A stretch of 51,226 nt of DNA, taken from the NCBI GenBank assembly GCA_031422195.1, contig JANOPZ010000146.1, forward strand, positions 1-51,226, in the 5' to 3' direction. Each line of letters opens with the position of its first letter. Within the stretch, counting starts at the first letter, position 1. The DNA comes from JALOTE01 sp031422195 (GTDB lineage: Bacteria > Pseudomonadota > Alphaproteobacteria > Rhizobiales > Rhizobiaceae). The notes beneath the pieces were generated by a model. It saw only the letters and a list, made by a program, of their open reading frames with translations, made no database searches and was not told the DNA's origin. A program made the position numbers and the translations under genes. Positions 1 through 8,018 of the stretch are shown one piece after another.

Positions 1-712
1 AAAAAAACCAAACCGACATCACTGATTGCGGGATGGAGTCTGCACCTGGAATGTTTTGCAGGCCCGATAGGCCATTATTGCCGCGAAGACCGCTATCGTT
101 TTGAAACAAATAAAGAGACAAAGCCAAGGTCATGGCTTGCGTTAAAATAGAAAGATAAACGCCTGTGACACGGCTGCGGAAGGCGAGCCAACCGAATATC
201 AAAGCCAGAAAACCTGGCACCAAAACCACCAACAATAGTTGCAAAGTTAAGCTATCCGCAAAGCCCCAAATCCAAGGGATTTCGGCACCGCCGACCACTC
301 CAAATATTTGTGTGCCGATTGCATCACGGATTTCGTCTGCGGTGGGCGGCAGTTCAGCGCCAGTCATCGAGGCAAGCACAATGCCTTCAGTGCGGGCATA
401 CATTAACCACATGCCAATCATGTAGCCGCCAAGGCCAAAAAACGCAAAATGTCCGAGCGACAAAATCCCGCAATAGCCCCATACCAAATCCATCGCAATG
501 GCGGCGAGGCAAAGGCACAGCGTCATGCCTAGCACTTTGACAAAGCTCGTGGATATGAAACCAAGGCCAAGCCCCTCGGAAGCGATGGTGATGGCAATCG
601 TGAACAGCGCGAGAAGGCCGGTAAACACCAGCACTGACAGATTGCGTTTCCAAAGGGGCTGGTGCGCGTTCGGTGCTGCGGGAACCAGAATGCTGGTTTG
701 CGCGATGACCAT
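1..712 (-). CDS. urtC: Urea ABC transporter permease UrtC (partial)
   Basis: Inner-membrane permease of the branched-chain-type urea importer, partner of UrtB. The frame opens with MVIAQTSILVP three bases after the urtB stop, with a GGGAGA ribosome site inside the end of urtB, and is still open at the window edge (about 237 residues visible). Hydrophobic segments alternate with conserved LivM-type stretches such as VWGYCGILSLGHFAFFGLGG and RGNNGLSGLQ. An overlapping frame beginning MNHGHRAN at 719 is out of phase and lacks permease features. The ATPase genes urtD and urtE would be expected further left. Seen: reading frame and motifs. Inferred: urea specificity, from UrtA and UrtB. Confidence 0.9.
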   Translation of the reverse strand, partial: MVIAQTSILVPAAPNAHQPLWKRNLSVLVFTGLLALFTIAITIASEGLGLGFISTSFVKVLGMTLCLCLAAIAMDLVWGYCGILSLGHFAFFGLGGYMIGMWLMYARTEGIVLASMTGAELPPTADEIRDAIGTQIFGVVGGAEIPWIWGFADSLTLQLLLVVLVPGFLALIFGWLAFRSRVTGVYLSILTQAMTLALSLYLFQNDSGLRGNNGLSGLQNIPGADSIPQSVMSVWFF

Positions 713-715
713 GAT

Positions 716-2668
716 TCAATCTCCCGCCGCGCGGCCTTTAAGGGCGATAATGCCCTTCGGCCTGAATTGAATGAAAATGATGATAAAAATGATCATGTAG
801 GTTTGCGCGGCAAGCGTGTTTGACGGGTTGAAAAACTCGATCAATTTTTGCAACCCGCCAATCATGCTTGCGCCCGCAAGTGTGCCCCAAATATTGCCGA
901 CACCGCCGACAACCACCGTCATAAAGCTTTGGACAATATAGGCAGACCCCAACTCGGAGGTGACCTTGGCAAACAGGCCAATCGCCACACCCGCAATGCC
1001 GGCAATGCCAGAGCCAAGCGCGAACGTCATCATGTTAATACGGTCGGTATTAATGCCCATCGAGGCAGCCATTTTCGGGTTTTGGGTCACTGCACGCACT
1101 TCAAGACCCAAACGCGTGCGGCTCAAAATGTGCAACAGCAACGCAAGAAAAATTAGCGCCAAAATAAAAATCGCAATACGGATATAGCTGATTGAAATGA
1201 TGTCGTTGGCAATGAACGCGCCGTCGAGCCAATCGGGCGCTGTGAGTGGCCGGGCCTGCGTGCCGAAAATGTTTTTGGCCAATTGTTGAAGGGCAATTGA
1301 AATGCCAAACGTTGCAAGCAGGGTTTCAAGCGGGCGGCCCGCCAGATGGCGGATGACCAGACGCTCCATCGCAACACCAACAAGGGCTGCCACCAGAAAC
1401 GCCAGCGGCAGCGCGACAATGATCGAGACGGTATAATCAGTGATATATTGCTGCACCACATAGCCGGTATAGGCGCCAATCATAATGAACTCGCCATGCG
1501 CCATATTAATGACGCGCATCACGCCAAAGGTGATGGCAAGTCCGATAGCTGCAAGAAAATAAATCGAAGCCAGTGACAACGCATCCAGCGTTAAATCCAC
1601 CGCTTGATAGGTTCCAAGCCGAAGGCTGATTGCAGATAGAGCACCCTTGGCAGCGTTAGTGATATCGGCATTAGGTTCGATATAGGCTTCATAAAACTGA
1701 TAGGCCGCAACGGCTTCACGCTTTTGTTCAGCGTCTATCAAGGGTGGCACTTTGCCTTCGGTTGCCAAAGCAATATAGGCGGTTTCGCGCGCTGCGCCGG
1801 TGTTAAGGCTGGCAATTGGGACGCCAGCAATCTGGTCATTTTGTTTATTGGCAATCAAAGCGGCATTGATGTCGGCAGCACTTACCGCCAGTTGTACTTC
1901 ACCGGCTGCCGCTAAAAGGTCGTAGGCTTCATCAACGGAAAGGCCGTTGCCGATACTGATAATCCGGGCAACATTTGTGCCGTCAGCAATTTCCTTGGCG
2001 AAAGCAAATTTGGTTGCAATCAGCGGGTTGAGCGCAGCGCGGACATCAACACTGGTGTCGCTCGCAAAGGATTGAATTGCGATAATGCGCGCAGCCTTAT
2101 CCTTTTCGAAAGCCATAGACAACAAGCGCTCTAATCGGCTTTTGCGGGACTTCAAAGCAGGGTCAGTTTCGTTTTCGATTGAAGCGCGCAGCGGCACCAG
2201 ATGGGTTTCATTGGCGTCGCGTTCGATAGCAACCAAGGCGGTTTGCCGTTTGGCCGGATTTGGGTCTGAGAGTTGAAATTGAACCAGAGCGGCCGATAAA
2301 ACCGCACGAACACCGCTATTGGGGCGCAAAATTTCAAACTCGCCTTTTGTTCCGTTTCCAAGGCTTTGCCCGGTATCAAGATCGGTGAGCGCCAACCCGT
2401 TTGAGCCGTCTTTGGCATAGACAAACAAGCCATCAGCCTTGCGCAGCGCCACGCCCTTGTCACGCCAGTTTTCCAGAAAGGCCGCAGCTGCCGGATTGGC
2501 ACTTTGCAGGAGTGCGGAAATCACCGTATCCACGGTTGTGCGGGACGCTTTCTCTATGGCCGCTCGGTTTGACTGCAACACAGATTGCAGCGGGCCAACT
2601 GCTTCTTGAGCCGCCGCCGCCATATTCAATATCAAAAGCGCAAAAAGAAATATCAAAAAGCGGCGCAT
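716..2668 (-). CDS. urtB: Urea ABC transporter permease UrtB
   Basis: Inner-membrane permease of the urea importer. About 650 residues from the ATG at 2668 (MRRFLIFLFALL); a TTG at 2686 in the same frame is a weaker alternative. The first 20 residues form a signal peptide, followed by a long periplasmic region of roughly 340 residues typical of UrtB but not of LivH. The C-terminal 290 residues are the LivH-like membrane domain, with the conserved stretches INMAHGEFIMIGAYTGY, ATFGISIALQQLAKN and VVGGVGNIWGTLAGA. It follows urtA after a short gap that carries a strong hairpin, and it is nearly contiguous with urtC. No frameshift or missing segment is apparent. Confidence 0.93.
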   Translation of the reverse strand: MRRFLIFLFALLILNMAAAAQEAVGPLQSVLQSNRAAIEKASRTTVDTVISALLQSANPAAAAFLENWRDKGVALRKADGLFVYAKDGSNGLALTDLDTGQSLGNGTKGEFEILRPNSGVRAVLSAALVQFQLSDPNPAKRQTALVAIERDANETHLVPLRASIENETDPALKSRKSRLERLLSMAFEKDKAARIIAIQSFASDTSVDVRAALNPLIATKFAFAKEIADGTNVARIISIGNGLSVDEAYDLLAAAGEVQLAVSAADINAALIANKQNDQIAGVPIASLNTGAARETAYIALATEGKVPPLIDAEQKREAVAAYQFYEAYIEPNADITNAAKGALSAISLRLGTYQAVDLTLDALSLASIYFLAAIGLAITFGVMRVINMAHGEFIMIGAYTGYVVQQYITDYTVSIIVALPLAFLVAALVGVAMERLVIRHLAGRPLETLLATFGISIALQQLAKNIFGTQARPLTAPDWLDGAFIANDIISISYIRIAIFILALIFLALLLHILSRTRLGLEVRAVTQNPKMAASMGINTDRINMMTFALGSGIAGIAGVAIGLFAKVTSELGSAYIVQSFMTVVVGGVGNIWGTLAGASMIGGLQKLIEFFNPSNTLAAQTYMIIFIIIFIQFRPKGIIALKGRAAGD

Positions 2669-2695
2669 GAAAAACCTGTCCAACAACGGAAAATA

Positions 2696-2715
2696 AGGGG
2701 CCGCGGACGGCCCCT
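2696..2715 (-). promoter_or_regulatory. Hairpin between urtA and urtB (attenuator or mRNA-stability element)
   Basis: Perfect 8-bp inverted repeat, AGGGGCCG / CGGCCCCT, around a 4-nt loop. On the transcribed strand it is followed by TTATTTT rather than a clean U run. It sits just after the binding-protein gene, so it probably ends or protects part of the transcripts and keeps UrtA more abundant than the permeases. Confidence 0.65.
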
Positions 2716-2731
2716 CTTTGTGCGGCTCAAA

Positions 2732-4051
2732 TCAATAGTTTGATTTTAACTGGACACAGGTTTTGGTTTCAGTGTTGTACATGCCGCAACCCAGTGTCGC
2801 CCAATCGGATTCGAGCACTTTGGATTCGGGCAGGAAGTCGGTCCATGCATCGCCCGGAACAGGTTCGGTCTGCGAAACAATGTCAAATTGGCCGTCAGCT
2901 TTGATTTCGCCGATCAAAACCGGCTTGGTCAAATGGTGGTTTGGCAGCATTTCCGAAATCGTGCCGGTCAAGTTCGGTGTTTTTTGACCGATCATGGCTT
3001 TTGATACAGCATCTACTTCCGTGGTGCCTGCCGCGGTAACTGCATTCACCCACATGTTAAAGCCAATGAATGTCGCTTCCATCGGATCGTTGGTGACACG
3101 TTTTTCGCCGACTGTGGCTTTCCAAGTTTTGATAAACTCAGCATTGACCGGAGCTTCAGCCGATTGAAAATAGTTCCAGGCTGCAAGGTGGCCAACGAGG
3201 TTGGATGTGTCGAGGCCGGAGAGTTCTTCTTCGCCCACCGAGAACGCAACAACCGGAATATCATCGGCTGAAATGCCGGCGGCTGCGAGTTCTTTATAAA
3301 ATCCGATATTGGCGTCGCCGTTGATTGTGGAAATCACGCCAACTTTCTTGCCATCAGCACCGAGGGCTTTGACGTCAGCCACGATTTTTGACCAATCTGA
3401 ATGACCAAACGGCGTGTAGTTCACGAAAATATCTTCTTTCGGAATACCTTTTGAAATCAAATAGGCTTCGAGAATTTTATTTGTTGTGCGCGGATAAACA
3501 TAATCGGTGCCGAGCAGCGCAAACTTCTTCACGCCCAGCTCATTGAGGAAGTAATCCGTGGCCGGAATGGCCTGCTGGTTTGGCGCGGCACCGGTGTAAA
3601 ATACGTTCTTAGACGATTCCTCGCCTTCATATTGCACCGGATAAAACAGCAGGCCGTTCAATTCCTCAATCACCGGCAAAACCGATTTGCGTGATACAGA
3701 CGTCCAGCAGCCGAACATGACATCAACTTTGTTGACCGTCAAAAGCTCGCGGGCTTTTTCTGCAAACAACGGCCAATCAGAAGCCGGGTCCACCACAACC
3801 GCCTCAAGCTGTTTACCTAGCAGTCCGCCTTTGGCATTTTGCTGCGCGATCATCATCAAGACGGTGTCTTTAAGTGTTGTCTCAGAAATTGCCATTGTGC
3901 CGGACAGTGAATGCAAGACACCCACCTTGATCGTGTCACCTTCGGCAAAAGCCACATTAATCGAAGCGCCAGCAAACAGCGCAGTTGTGAAGCCAAGCGC
4001 CAGTTTGGCAAGGTTACGGCGGGAAAAACTTTGAAGCATTGTCACCCTCAT
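2732..4051 (-). CDS. urtA: Urea ABC transporter substrate-binding protein UrtA
   Basis: Periplasmic urea-binding protein of the urtABCDE importer, 439 residues, the usual length. The N-terminus has a signal sequence with an Arg pair (SFSRRNLAKLALG) ending near AFAEG, so export may be through Tat or Sec. The mature protein has UrtA hallmarks: KVGVLHSLSGTMAISE, an aromatic/Tyr-rich FYPVQYEGEESSKN loop and the C-terminal MYNTETKTCVQ. ATG at 4051 has AAGGGG upstream; ATG at 4039 (MLQSFSRRN) with GAGGG is an equally good start. It leads the operon, transcribed from a sigma-54 promoter just upstream, which suggests induction under nitrogen limitation. Confidence 0.95.
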   Translation of the reverse strand: MRVTMLQSFSRRNLAKLALGFTTALFAGASINVAFAEGDTIKVGVLHSLSGTMAISETTLKDTVLMMIAQQNAKGGLLGKQLEAVVVDPASDWPLFAEKARELLTVNKVDVMFGCWTSVSRKSVLPVIEELNGLLFYPVQYEGEESSKNVFYTGAAPNQQAIPATDYFLNELGVKKFALLGTDYVYPRTTNKILEAYLISKGIPKEDIFVNYTPFGHSDWSKIVADVKALGADGKKVGVISTINGDANIGFYKELAAAGISADDIPVVAFSVGEEELSGLDTSNLVGHLAAWNYFQSAEAPVNAEFIKTWKATVGEKRVTNDPMEATFIGFNMWVNAVTAAGTTEVDAVSKAMIGQKTPNLTGTISEMLPNHHLTKPVLIGEIKADGQFDIVSQTEPVPGDAWTDFLPESKVLESDWATLGCGMYNTETKTCVQLKSNY

Positions 4052-4091
4052 CTTTGTTTAGCCCCTTGGGAGGAGTTGCAATCATGACAAA

Positions 4092-4106
4092 GCATGTGAC
4101 GTGCCA
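4092..4106 (-). promoter_or_regulatory. Sigma-54 promoter for the urt operon
   Basis: On the minus strand the sequence reads TTGGCACGTCACATGCTT. GG and GC are separated by exactly 10 nt, which matches the -24/-12 consensus TGGCACG-N4-TTGC closely. Transcription would start near 4080, leaving a leader of about 30 nt before urtA. This fits NtrC-dependent urea uptake in alphaproteobacteria. Confidence 0.8.
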
Positions 4107-4203
4107 ATTTGGCCAAGTATGAACAAATGGTAAAAATATCGCGAATTATCCAAGGGTGTAGGGCTTTTCACATCAGCGGCTTAAGGCGCTATAAATCCAA
4201 AAA

Positions 4204-4250
4204 CGCACATAAATGATGCACCAGATGTGTATCGCACATAAAAAATGCAC
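4204..4250. repeat. Direct repeats in the urtA-nasT intergenic region
   Basis: Two 18-bp copies of CGCACATAAA-NN-ATGCAC (4204-4221 and 4233-4250, two mismatches) lie 29 bp apart, about 110-160 bp upstream of the urtA sigma-54 promoter. The GCAC cores resemble half-sites of NtrC-type enhancers, so they may be activator sites. That role is inferred; only the repetition is seen. Confidence 0.5.
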
Positions 4251-4286
4251 AGTAACGGCCATAGGGATTAAATCTTTGCCGCTGCA

Positions 4287-4334
4287 AACCTTTACGGGTC
4301 CAAAACTTTGCGGGTCCAAACTTTGCGGGTCAAA
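4287..4334. repeat. Three short tandem repeats upstream of nasT
   Basis: Three imperfect 15-17-bp copies of ACTTTGCGGGTCCAA (first copy TTTACGGGTCCAA) stand head to tail about 90 bp before the chosen nasT start. An in-frame extension of nasT would translate them as a repetitive GSKLC segment, which is unlike any NasT, so they are more probably non-coding. Confidence 0.55.
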
Positions 4335-4425
4335 GTGTAGCCCAAAACATTTGTTCGAACAGGCTAAATGCGAATTTTTCGCCCAAGGTTATTTGAAACA
4401 TTTGCGCCTTTGGGACACGTTTCTG

Positions 4426-5091
4426 ATGGCTGCAAGATTCTGGCATGAGGTTTGCAGCCGACAAAAGGAAAGAGCGCAACCTTGGTTTGAAAATACAATT
4501 ATAAACGCAGAATTCCTTTCCGTTTTGGTGGTTGATGAAGACGCCGTGCGTGCGTCAATCATCGAGGCCGGTTTGCGCGCATCCGGGCACAACCAGGTTA
4601 CAATTGTTCATGATTTAAACGGCATCGCGCGGCGCATCGCTGAAGTTGGGCCCGATGTGATTATTATAGACCTGCAAAACCCGAACCGCGATATGTTGGA
4701 AAATCTGTTTCAATTATCACGCGCAGTCCAGCGCCCGATCGCCATGTTTGTTGACCGGTCTGACAAGGCTTCCATGGAAGCTGCCATTGAAGCGGGTGTG
4801 TCTGCTTACGTCGTCAATGGTCTGGCCGAAAACAGGATCAAGCCGATTTTAGACATGGCTGTCAGCCGGTTTAATGCTTATTCGCGCATGGCGCGTGAGC
4901 TGGCCGAAGCCAAAAGTGAGCTTGAGAACCGGAAAATCATTGATCGTGCCAAAGGGCTCTTGATGAAATCACGCCAGCTTGATGAAGCCGCCGCTTATAA
5001 TTTACTGCGCACCACAGCAATGAACCAAAACCGGACAATTGCCGACATTGCACAAGGCCTGATCGTGGCAGCGGGGTTGTTGGAGCTATGA
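4426..5091 (+). CDS. nasT: Nitrate/nitrite-responsive ANTAR antiterminator NasT
   Basis: RNA-binding response-regulator-like protein that releases transcription termination in the nitrate-assimilation leader unless held by NasS. A pseudo-receiver domain starts near residue 30 (LSVLVVDEDAVRASIIEAGL). The C-terminal ANTAR domain runs from about residue 165 (ENRKIIDRAKGLLM, then LLRTTAMNQNRTIADIAQGL). The frame stays open upstream to 4213, but that part covers the promoter region and tandem repeats. ATG 4426 gives 221 residues; known NasT proteins are about 190-200, so the true start may be closer still, although no other ATG, GTG or TTG lies in between. It is 28 bp from nasS and 1.4 kb upstream of its likely RNA target. 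Confidence 0.9.
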   Translation: MAARFWHEVCSRQKERAQPWFENTIINAEFLSVLVVDEDAVRASIIEAGLRASGHNQVTIVHDLNGIARRIAEVGPDVIIIDLQNPNRDMLENLFQLSRAVQRPIAMFVDRSDKASMEAAIEAGVSAYVVNGLAENRIKPILDMAVSRFNAYSRMARELAEAKSELENRKIIDRAKGLLMKSRQLDEAAAYNLLRTTAMNQNRTIADIAQGLIVAAGLLEL

Positions 5092-5119
5092 TATTGAATT
5101 TTCTGAAAGAGACGACATC

Positions 5120-6340
5120 ATGAGTTTGCACCCTGTTTCAGCAGCTTTTATGCCATTGACCGACAGCGCTATTTTGGTTGCAGCAGCTGAACTTGGTTTT
5201 GCCGAACAAGAGGAAATTGCCTTAACCCTGACGCGTGAAAACTCATGGGCCAATGTGCGCGACAGGATGGCGGTCGGGCACTTTGATGTGGCCCATATGC
5301 TTGCTCCTATGCCGATTGCTTTTAATCTTGGATTGTCGCCCTTGGCGTTCAATGTCATCGCGCCGATGGCACTTGGCCTTGGCGGCAACGCTATAACAGT
5401 GTCTCAGAGCCTTTATGAGCTTATGCAAAAAGCCTGTAAATCCAATGTGTTGAACCCTGAAATTGTTGGTTTTTCGCTGAAAACGGTTATAGAAAACGAA
5501 TTGATACCCAGATCGCGCAAAATAACCTTTGCAGTAGTTCATCCTCATTCCGTGCATAATTTTGAACTGCGTTATTGGCTTGCCGCCTGCGGCATTAACC
5601 CTGAAGCAGATGTCGATATTGTGATTGTTCCTCCGCCACTTATGCCTGATGCTTTAGCATCCGGGCATATTGACGGTTTTTGCGTGGGTGAGCCTTGGAA
5701 CAGTGTCGCCACACAAAATGGAATTGGTGTGATTGCAACAGTCAAAGCCGCAATTTGGAAATCCAGCCCCGAAAAAGTGCTCGGCGTCAGCAAAATTTGG
5801 GCAGATCAACAGTCCCAAACGTTGGCCGCTTTGTTAAGGGCGCTTTATCACGCGGCCAAATGGTGCGGCGCTCAGGAGAATCATACAGAGCTGGCCCGGC
5901 TTCTGGCTTTGCCGGCCTATTTGAACCGCCCAGCCGATATCATTGAAGCTGCGCTCACCGGTAAATTCAAAGACGCTGATGGTTCTGATCTTGATGTCAC
6001 AGATTTCTTTGTGCCTTTTGCCCGCGCCGCAACATTTCCGTGGCAGAGCCATGCGCTTTGGCTGTATTCCCAAATGGTGCGTTGGGGACACGTCAAACAT
6101 TCGGCAGCAAATGCTGACCTCGCGCTTAAATCCTATAGGCCTGACATTTATCGCGCCGCACTAAAGCAGCTTAACGTGGCCTTGCCGGGTGCAAACTCAA
6201 AAGTGGAGGGCGCTTTGACTGTAGCAACTGCGGTCGGCGCAAGTGCGGGCGGCCTTGTCCTTGGCCCTGATGGTTTTTTTGATGGCGCGGTTTTCGACCC
6301 CGCTTTGATTGATGCCTATATCTCCAACCAATGCGCTTAA
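5120..6340 (+). CDS. nasS: Nitrate/nitrite sensor NasS (NrtA-like, cytoplasmic)
   Basis: Cytoplasmic relative of the nitrate-binding protein NrtA that binds and inhibits NasT until nitrate or nitrite is present. 406 residues with no signal peptide; it starts directly with MSLHPVSAAFMPLTDSAI, aligning with the mature part of NrtA (AVKLGFIALTDSAP). Shared motifs with nrtA downstream include HMLAPMPIAF, RYWLAACGINPEAD, PPPLMPDALASGHIDGF and CVGEPWN (near residue 188). The lack of an export signal plus the nasT neighbour separates NasS from a transporter component. Co-transcribed with nasT. No terminator is obvious behind it before the nrtA promoter. Confidence 0.93.
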   Translation: MSLHPVSAAFMPLTDSAILVAAAELGFAEQEEIALTLTRENSWANVRDRMAVGHFDVAHMLAPMPIAFNLGLSPLAFNVIAPMALGLGGNAITVSQSLYELMQKACKSNVLNPEIVGFSLKTVIENELIPRSRKITFAVVHPHSVHNFELRYWLAACGINPEADVDIVIVPPPLMPDALASGHIDGFCVGEPWNSVATQNGIGVIATVKAAIWKSSPEKVLGVSKIWADQQSQTLAALLRALYHAAKWCGAQENHTELARLLALPAYLNRPADIIEAALTGKFKDADGSDLDVTDFFVPFARAATFPWQSHALWLYSQMVRWGHVKHSAANADLALKSYRPDIYRAALKQLNVALPGANSKVEGALTVATAVGASAGGLVLGPDGFFDGAVFDPALIDAYISNQCA

Positions 6341-6345
6341 TTTTG

Positions 6346-6356
6346 GTGCATTGCAC
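6346..6356. promoter_or_regulatory. Short palindrome upstream of the nrtA promoter
   Basis: GTGCA-T-TGCAC, a perfect 11-bp dyad just after the nasS stop and about 120 bp upstream of the sigma-54 promoter. The position suits an activator (NtrC-type enhancer) site, but the half-site orientation and spacing are not the classical NtrC ones, so the role is tentative. Confidence 0.35.
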
Positions 6357-6473
6357 AATTTTTAGGCGAATATTTGCGCGCATTGTTTCGGTTCGAAGCA
6401 AAATGCAAGGCTAAATCCACCCGGATCGCCTGAACACCACTCCGATATCGGAAAATATATCATTTTTCAAAAC

Positions 6474-6490
6474 TGGCACGCACCCTGCTT
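6474..6490 (+). promoter_or_regulatory. Sigma-54 promoter for the nitrate assimilation operon
   Basis: TGGCACG-CACC-CTGCTT, with GG (6475-6476) and GC (6487-6488) separated by exactly 10 nt. The predicted start near 6500 puts both leader hairpins and the terminator within the transcript. The same promoter type drives urtA. Confidence 0.82.
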
Positions 6491-6521
6491 AACATAGAAT
6501 AGCCTCCCAGGGCAGAATACG

Positions 6522-6560
6522 GCATCCAACGCCGGGTGCAGAAATAAGGCAAAGCCGCCT
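6522..6560 (+). ncRNA. ANTAR-type leader RNA motif (two hexaloop hairpins)
   Basis: Hairpin P1: GCATCC / GGGTGC stem (one T-G pair) with loop AACGCC (6528-6533). Hairpin P2: AGGC / GCCT stem with loop AAAGCC (6551-6556). A 7-nt linker separates them. Both loops are six bases with A at position 1 and G at position 4, the signature recognised by ANTAR proteins. The P2 loop and 3' arm are also the beginning of the terminator stem that follows, so P2 and the terminator exclude each other. NasT, encoded 1.4 kb upstream, is the obvious ligand. Confidence 0.85.
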
Positions 6561-6620
6561 GAAATGTTGATTGCGCGAGCTTTTCTCCGCGCAAGAACAT
6601 TTTAGGCGGCTTTTGCTTTT
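6551..6620 (+). terminator. Leader terminator (attenuator) before nrtA
   Basis: Long stem: arm 6551-6568 (AAAGCCGCCTGAAATGTT) pairs with 6596-6614 with a single G-U mismatch. An inner 7-bp stem (TTGCGCG / CGCGCAA) caps it, and it ends in TTTTGCTTTT. It lies wholly between the sigma-54 promoter and the nrtA ribosome site, so it would stop transcription unless the 5' arm is held in hairpin P2. Confidence 0.9.
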
Positions 6621-6684
6621 CAAAAAAGAAAAAGAATTGGCTGCGCGTTCCACCCAAACGGCAGCCTGCAAGGAGATCGACCCG

Positions 6685-8001
6685 ATGAAAGATACTTTTA
6701 GGAAAAACCTTTTATCCGCATCATTTTCCCGCCGCGGATTGTTAAAAAGCGCAAGCGCAACCGCGGCGCTGTTTGCGGCGGGGCGCATTTTGCTTCCCGG
6801 CGGTGCCTATGCCGCAACCGCCACACCCGAAGTAACCGCAGTAAAACTTGGATTTATCGCGCTCACAGATTCTGCACCACTAATCATCGCAAAAGAAAAA
6901 GGGTTCTTTGAAAAGCACGGCATGCCGGGCGTTGAGGTCTTGAAGCAAGCCTCTTGGGGCGCGCTGCGCGATAATATCGTGCTTGGCGGCGAAGCGAACG
7001 GTATTGATGGCGCGCATATGCTGACACCGATGCCTTATCTTATCCACACCGGCAAAGTGACACAGAATAATGTGCCGGTGCCTATGACGATTTTGGCGCG
7101 TTTGAATTACGACACGCAAGGCATCTCGGTCGCGCAAGAATATGAGGGCACAAAAGCCGGGCTTGATGCGTCGGTTTTGAAAGCCGCGTCTGAAGCCAAA
7201 AAGGCAGCCGGCAAAGAAGTCACTGCTGCAATGACCTTCCCCGGTGGCACGCATGATCTGTGGATACGCTATTGGTTGGCAGCCGGTGGCATCAACCCGG
7301 ATACCGATGTTAAAACCATCGTGGTGCCGCCACCGCAAATGGTTGCCAATATGAAGGTTGGCACAATGGACGTATTCTGCGTCGGCGAACCATGGAACGA
7401 GCAACTGGTCAATCAAGGCATTGGCTTTACTGCTTTAACCACGGGCGAGCTTTGGAAGGCCCACCCTGAGAAGGCGCTCGGGATGCGTGCCGATTGGGTG
7501 GAGAAAAACCCTCGTGCTGCAAAAGCAATTTTGATGGCTGTTATGGAAGCCCAGCAATGGTGTGACCAAGCTGCCAATAAGGATGAGATGGCCGCGATCA
7601 TCGGCAAACGGGCATGGATGAACGTACCGGTGGCCGACATTATCGGCCGCCTGAAGGGTGACATTAACTACGGCCTCGGCCGTGTGGCCACGGCCACTGA
7701 TCTTGGCATGAAGTTCTGGGCTGGTGGTGTGTCCTATCCGTTCAAGAGCCATGACGCCTGGTTTTTAACCGAAAACATGCGGTGGGGTAAATTTGCCGCC
7801 GACACCGATGTCAAAGCGCTGGTTGCCGCAGTTAATCGCGAAGACCTTTGGCGGTCAGCAGCAGCAGACCTTGGCGTTGCTGGAGCTGACATTCCAGCGT
7901 CTGACTCAAGGGGTATTGAAACATTTTTTGATGGCAAGATATTCGATCCCGCTGACCCGATGGCTTACCTCAACTCGCTCGCCATCAAAGCTGCAGGCTA
8001 A
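6685..8001 (+). CDS. nrtA: Nitrate ABC transporter substrate-binding protein NrtA
   Basis: Periplasmic nitrate/nitrite-binding protein, 438 residues. Start chosen at 6685 because AAGGAG lies 10 bp upstream; the frame is open to 6571, but that part lies in the terminator hairpin. The N-terminus has a twin-arginine signal (SRRGLLKSASATAAL ending near GGAYAA). NrtA/CmpA-family motifs follow: KLGFIALTDSAPLIIAKEKG, DGAHMLTPMPYLI, RYWLAAGGINPDTD and CVGEPWNEQ (near residue 231). First gene of the operon behind the ANTAR-controlled leader. Close relative of nasS next door, which lacks the signal peptide. Confidence 0.95.
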   Translation: MKDTFRKNLLSASFSRRGLLKSASATAALFAAGRILLPGGAYAATATPEVTAVKLGFIALTDSAPLIIAKEKGFFEKHGMPGVEVLKQASWGALRDNIVLGGEANGIDGAHMLTPMPYLIHTGKVTQNNVPVPMTILARLNYDTQGISVAQEYEGTKAGLDASVLKAASEAKKAAGKEVTAAMTFPGGTHDLWIRYWLAAGGINPDTDVKTIVVPPPQMVANMKVGTMDVFCVGEPWNEQLVNQGIGFTALTTGELWKAHPEKALGMRADWVEKNPRAAKAILMAVMEAQQWCDQAANKDEMAAIIGKRAWMNVPVADIIGRLKGDINYGLGRVATATDLGMKFWAGGVSYPFKSHDAWFLTENMRWGKFAADTDVKALVAAVNREDLWRSAAADLGVAGADIPASDSRGIETFFDGKIFDPADPMAYLNSLAIKAAG

Positions 8002-8018
8002 ATCAATTTTTGCCGGAG

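Noticed and set aside
4213..4425. 71-residue N-terminal extension of NasT
   Set aside because: Would encode the tandem repeats and a Cys-rich, Lys-rich stretch not found in NasT proteins; upstream region fits a promoter better.
6346..6356. Confident NtrC site
   Set aside because: GTGCATTGCAC does not have the classical half-site spacing; kept only as a low-confidence palindrome.
6571..6684. 38-residue extension of NrtA
   Set aside because: Lies in the terminator hairpin; ATG 6685 has a good AAGGAG and opens the Tat signal.
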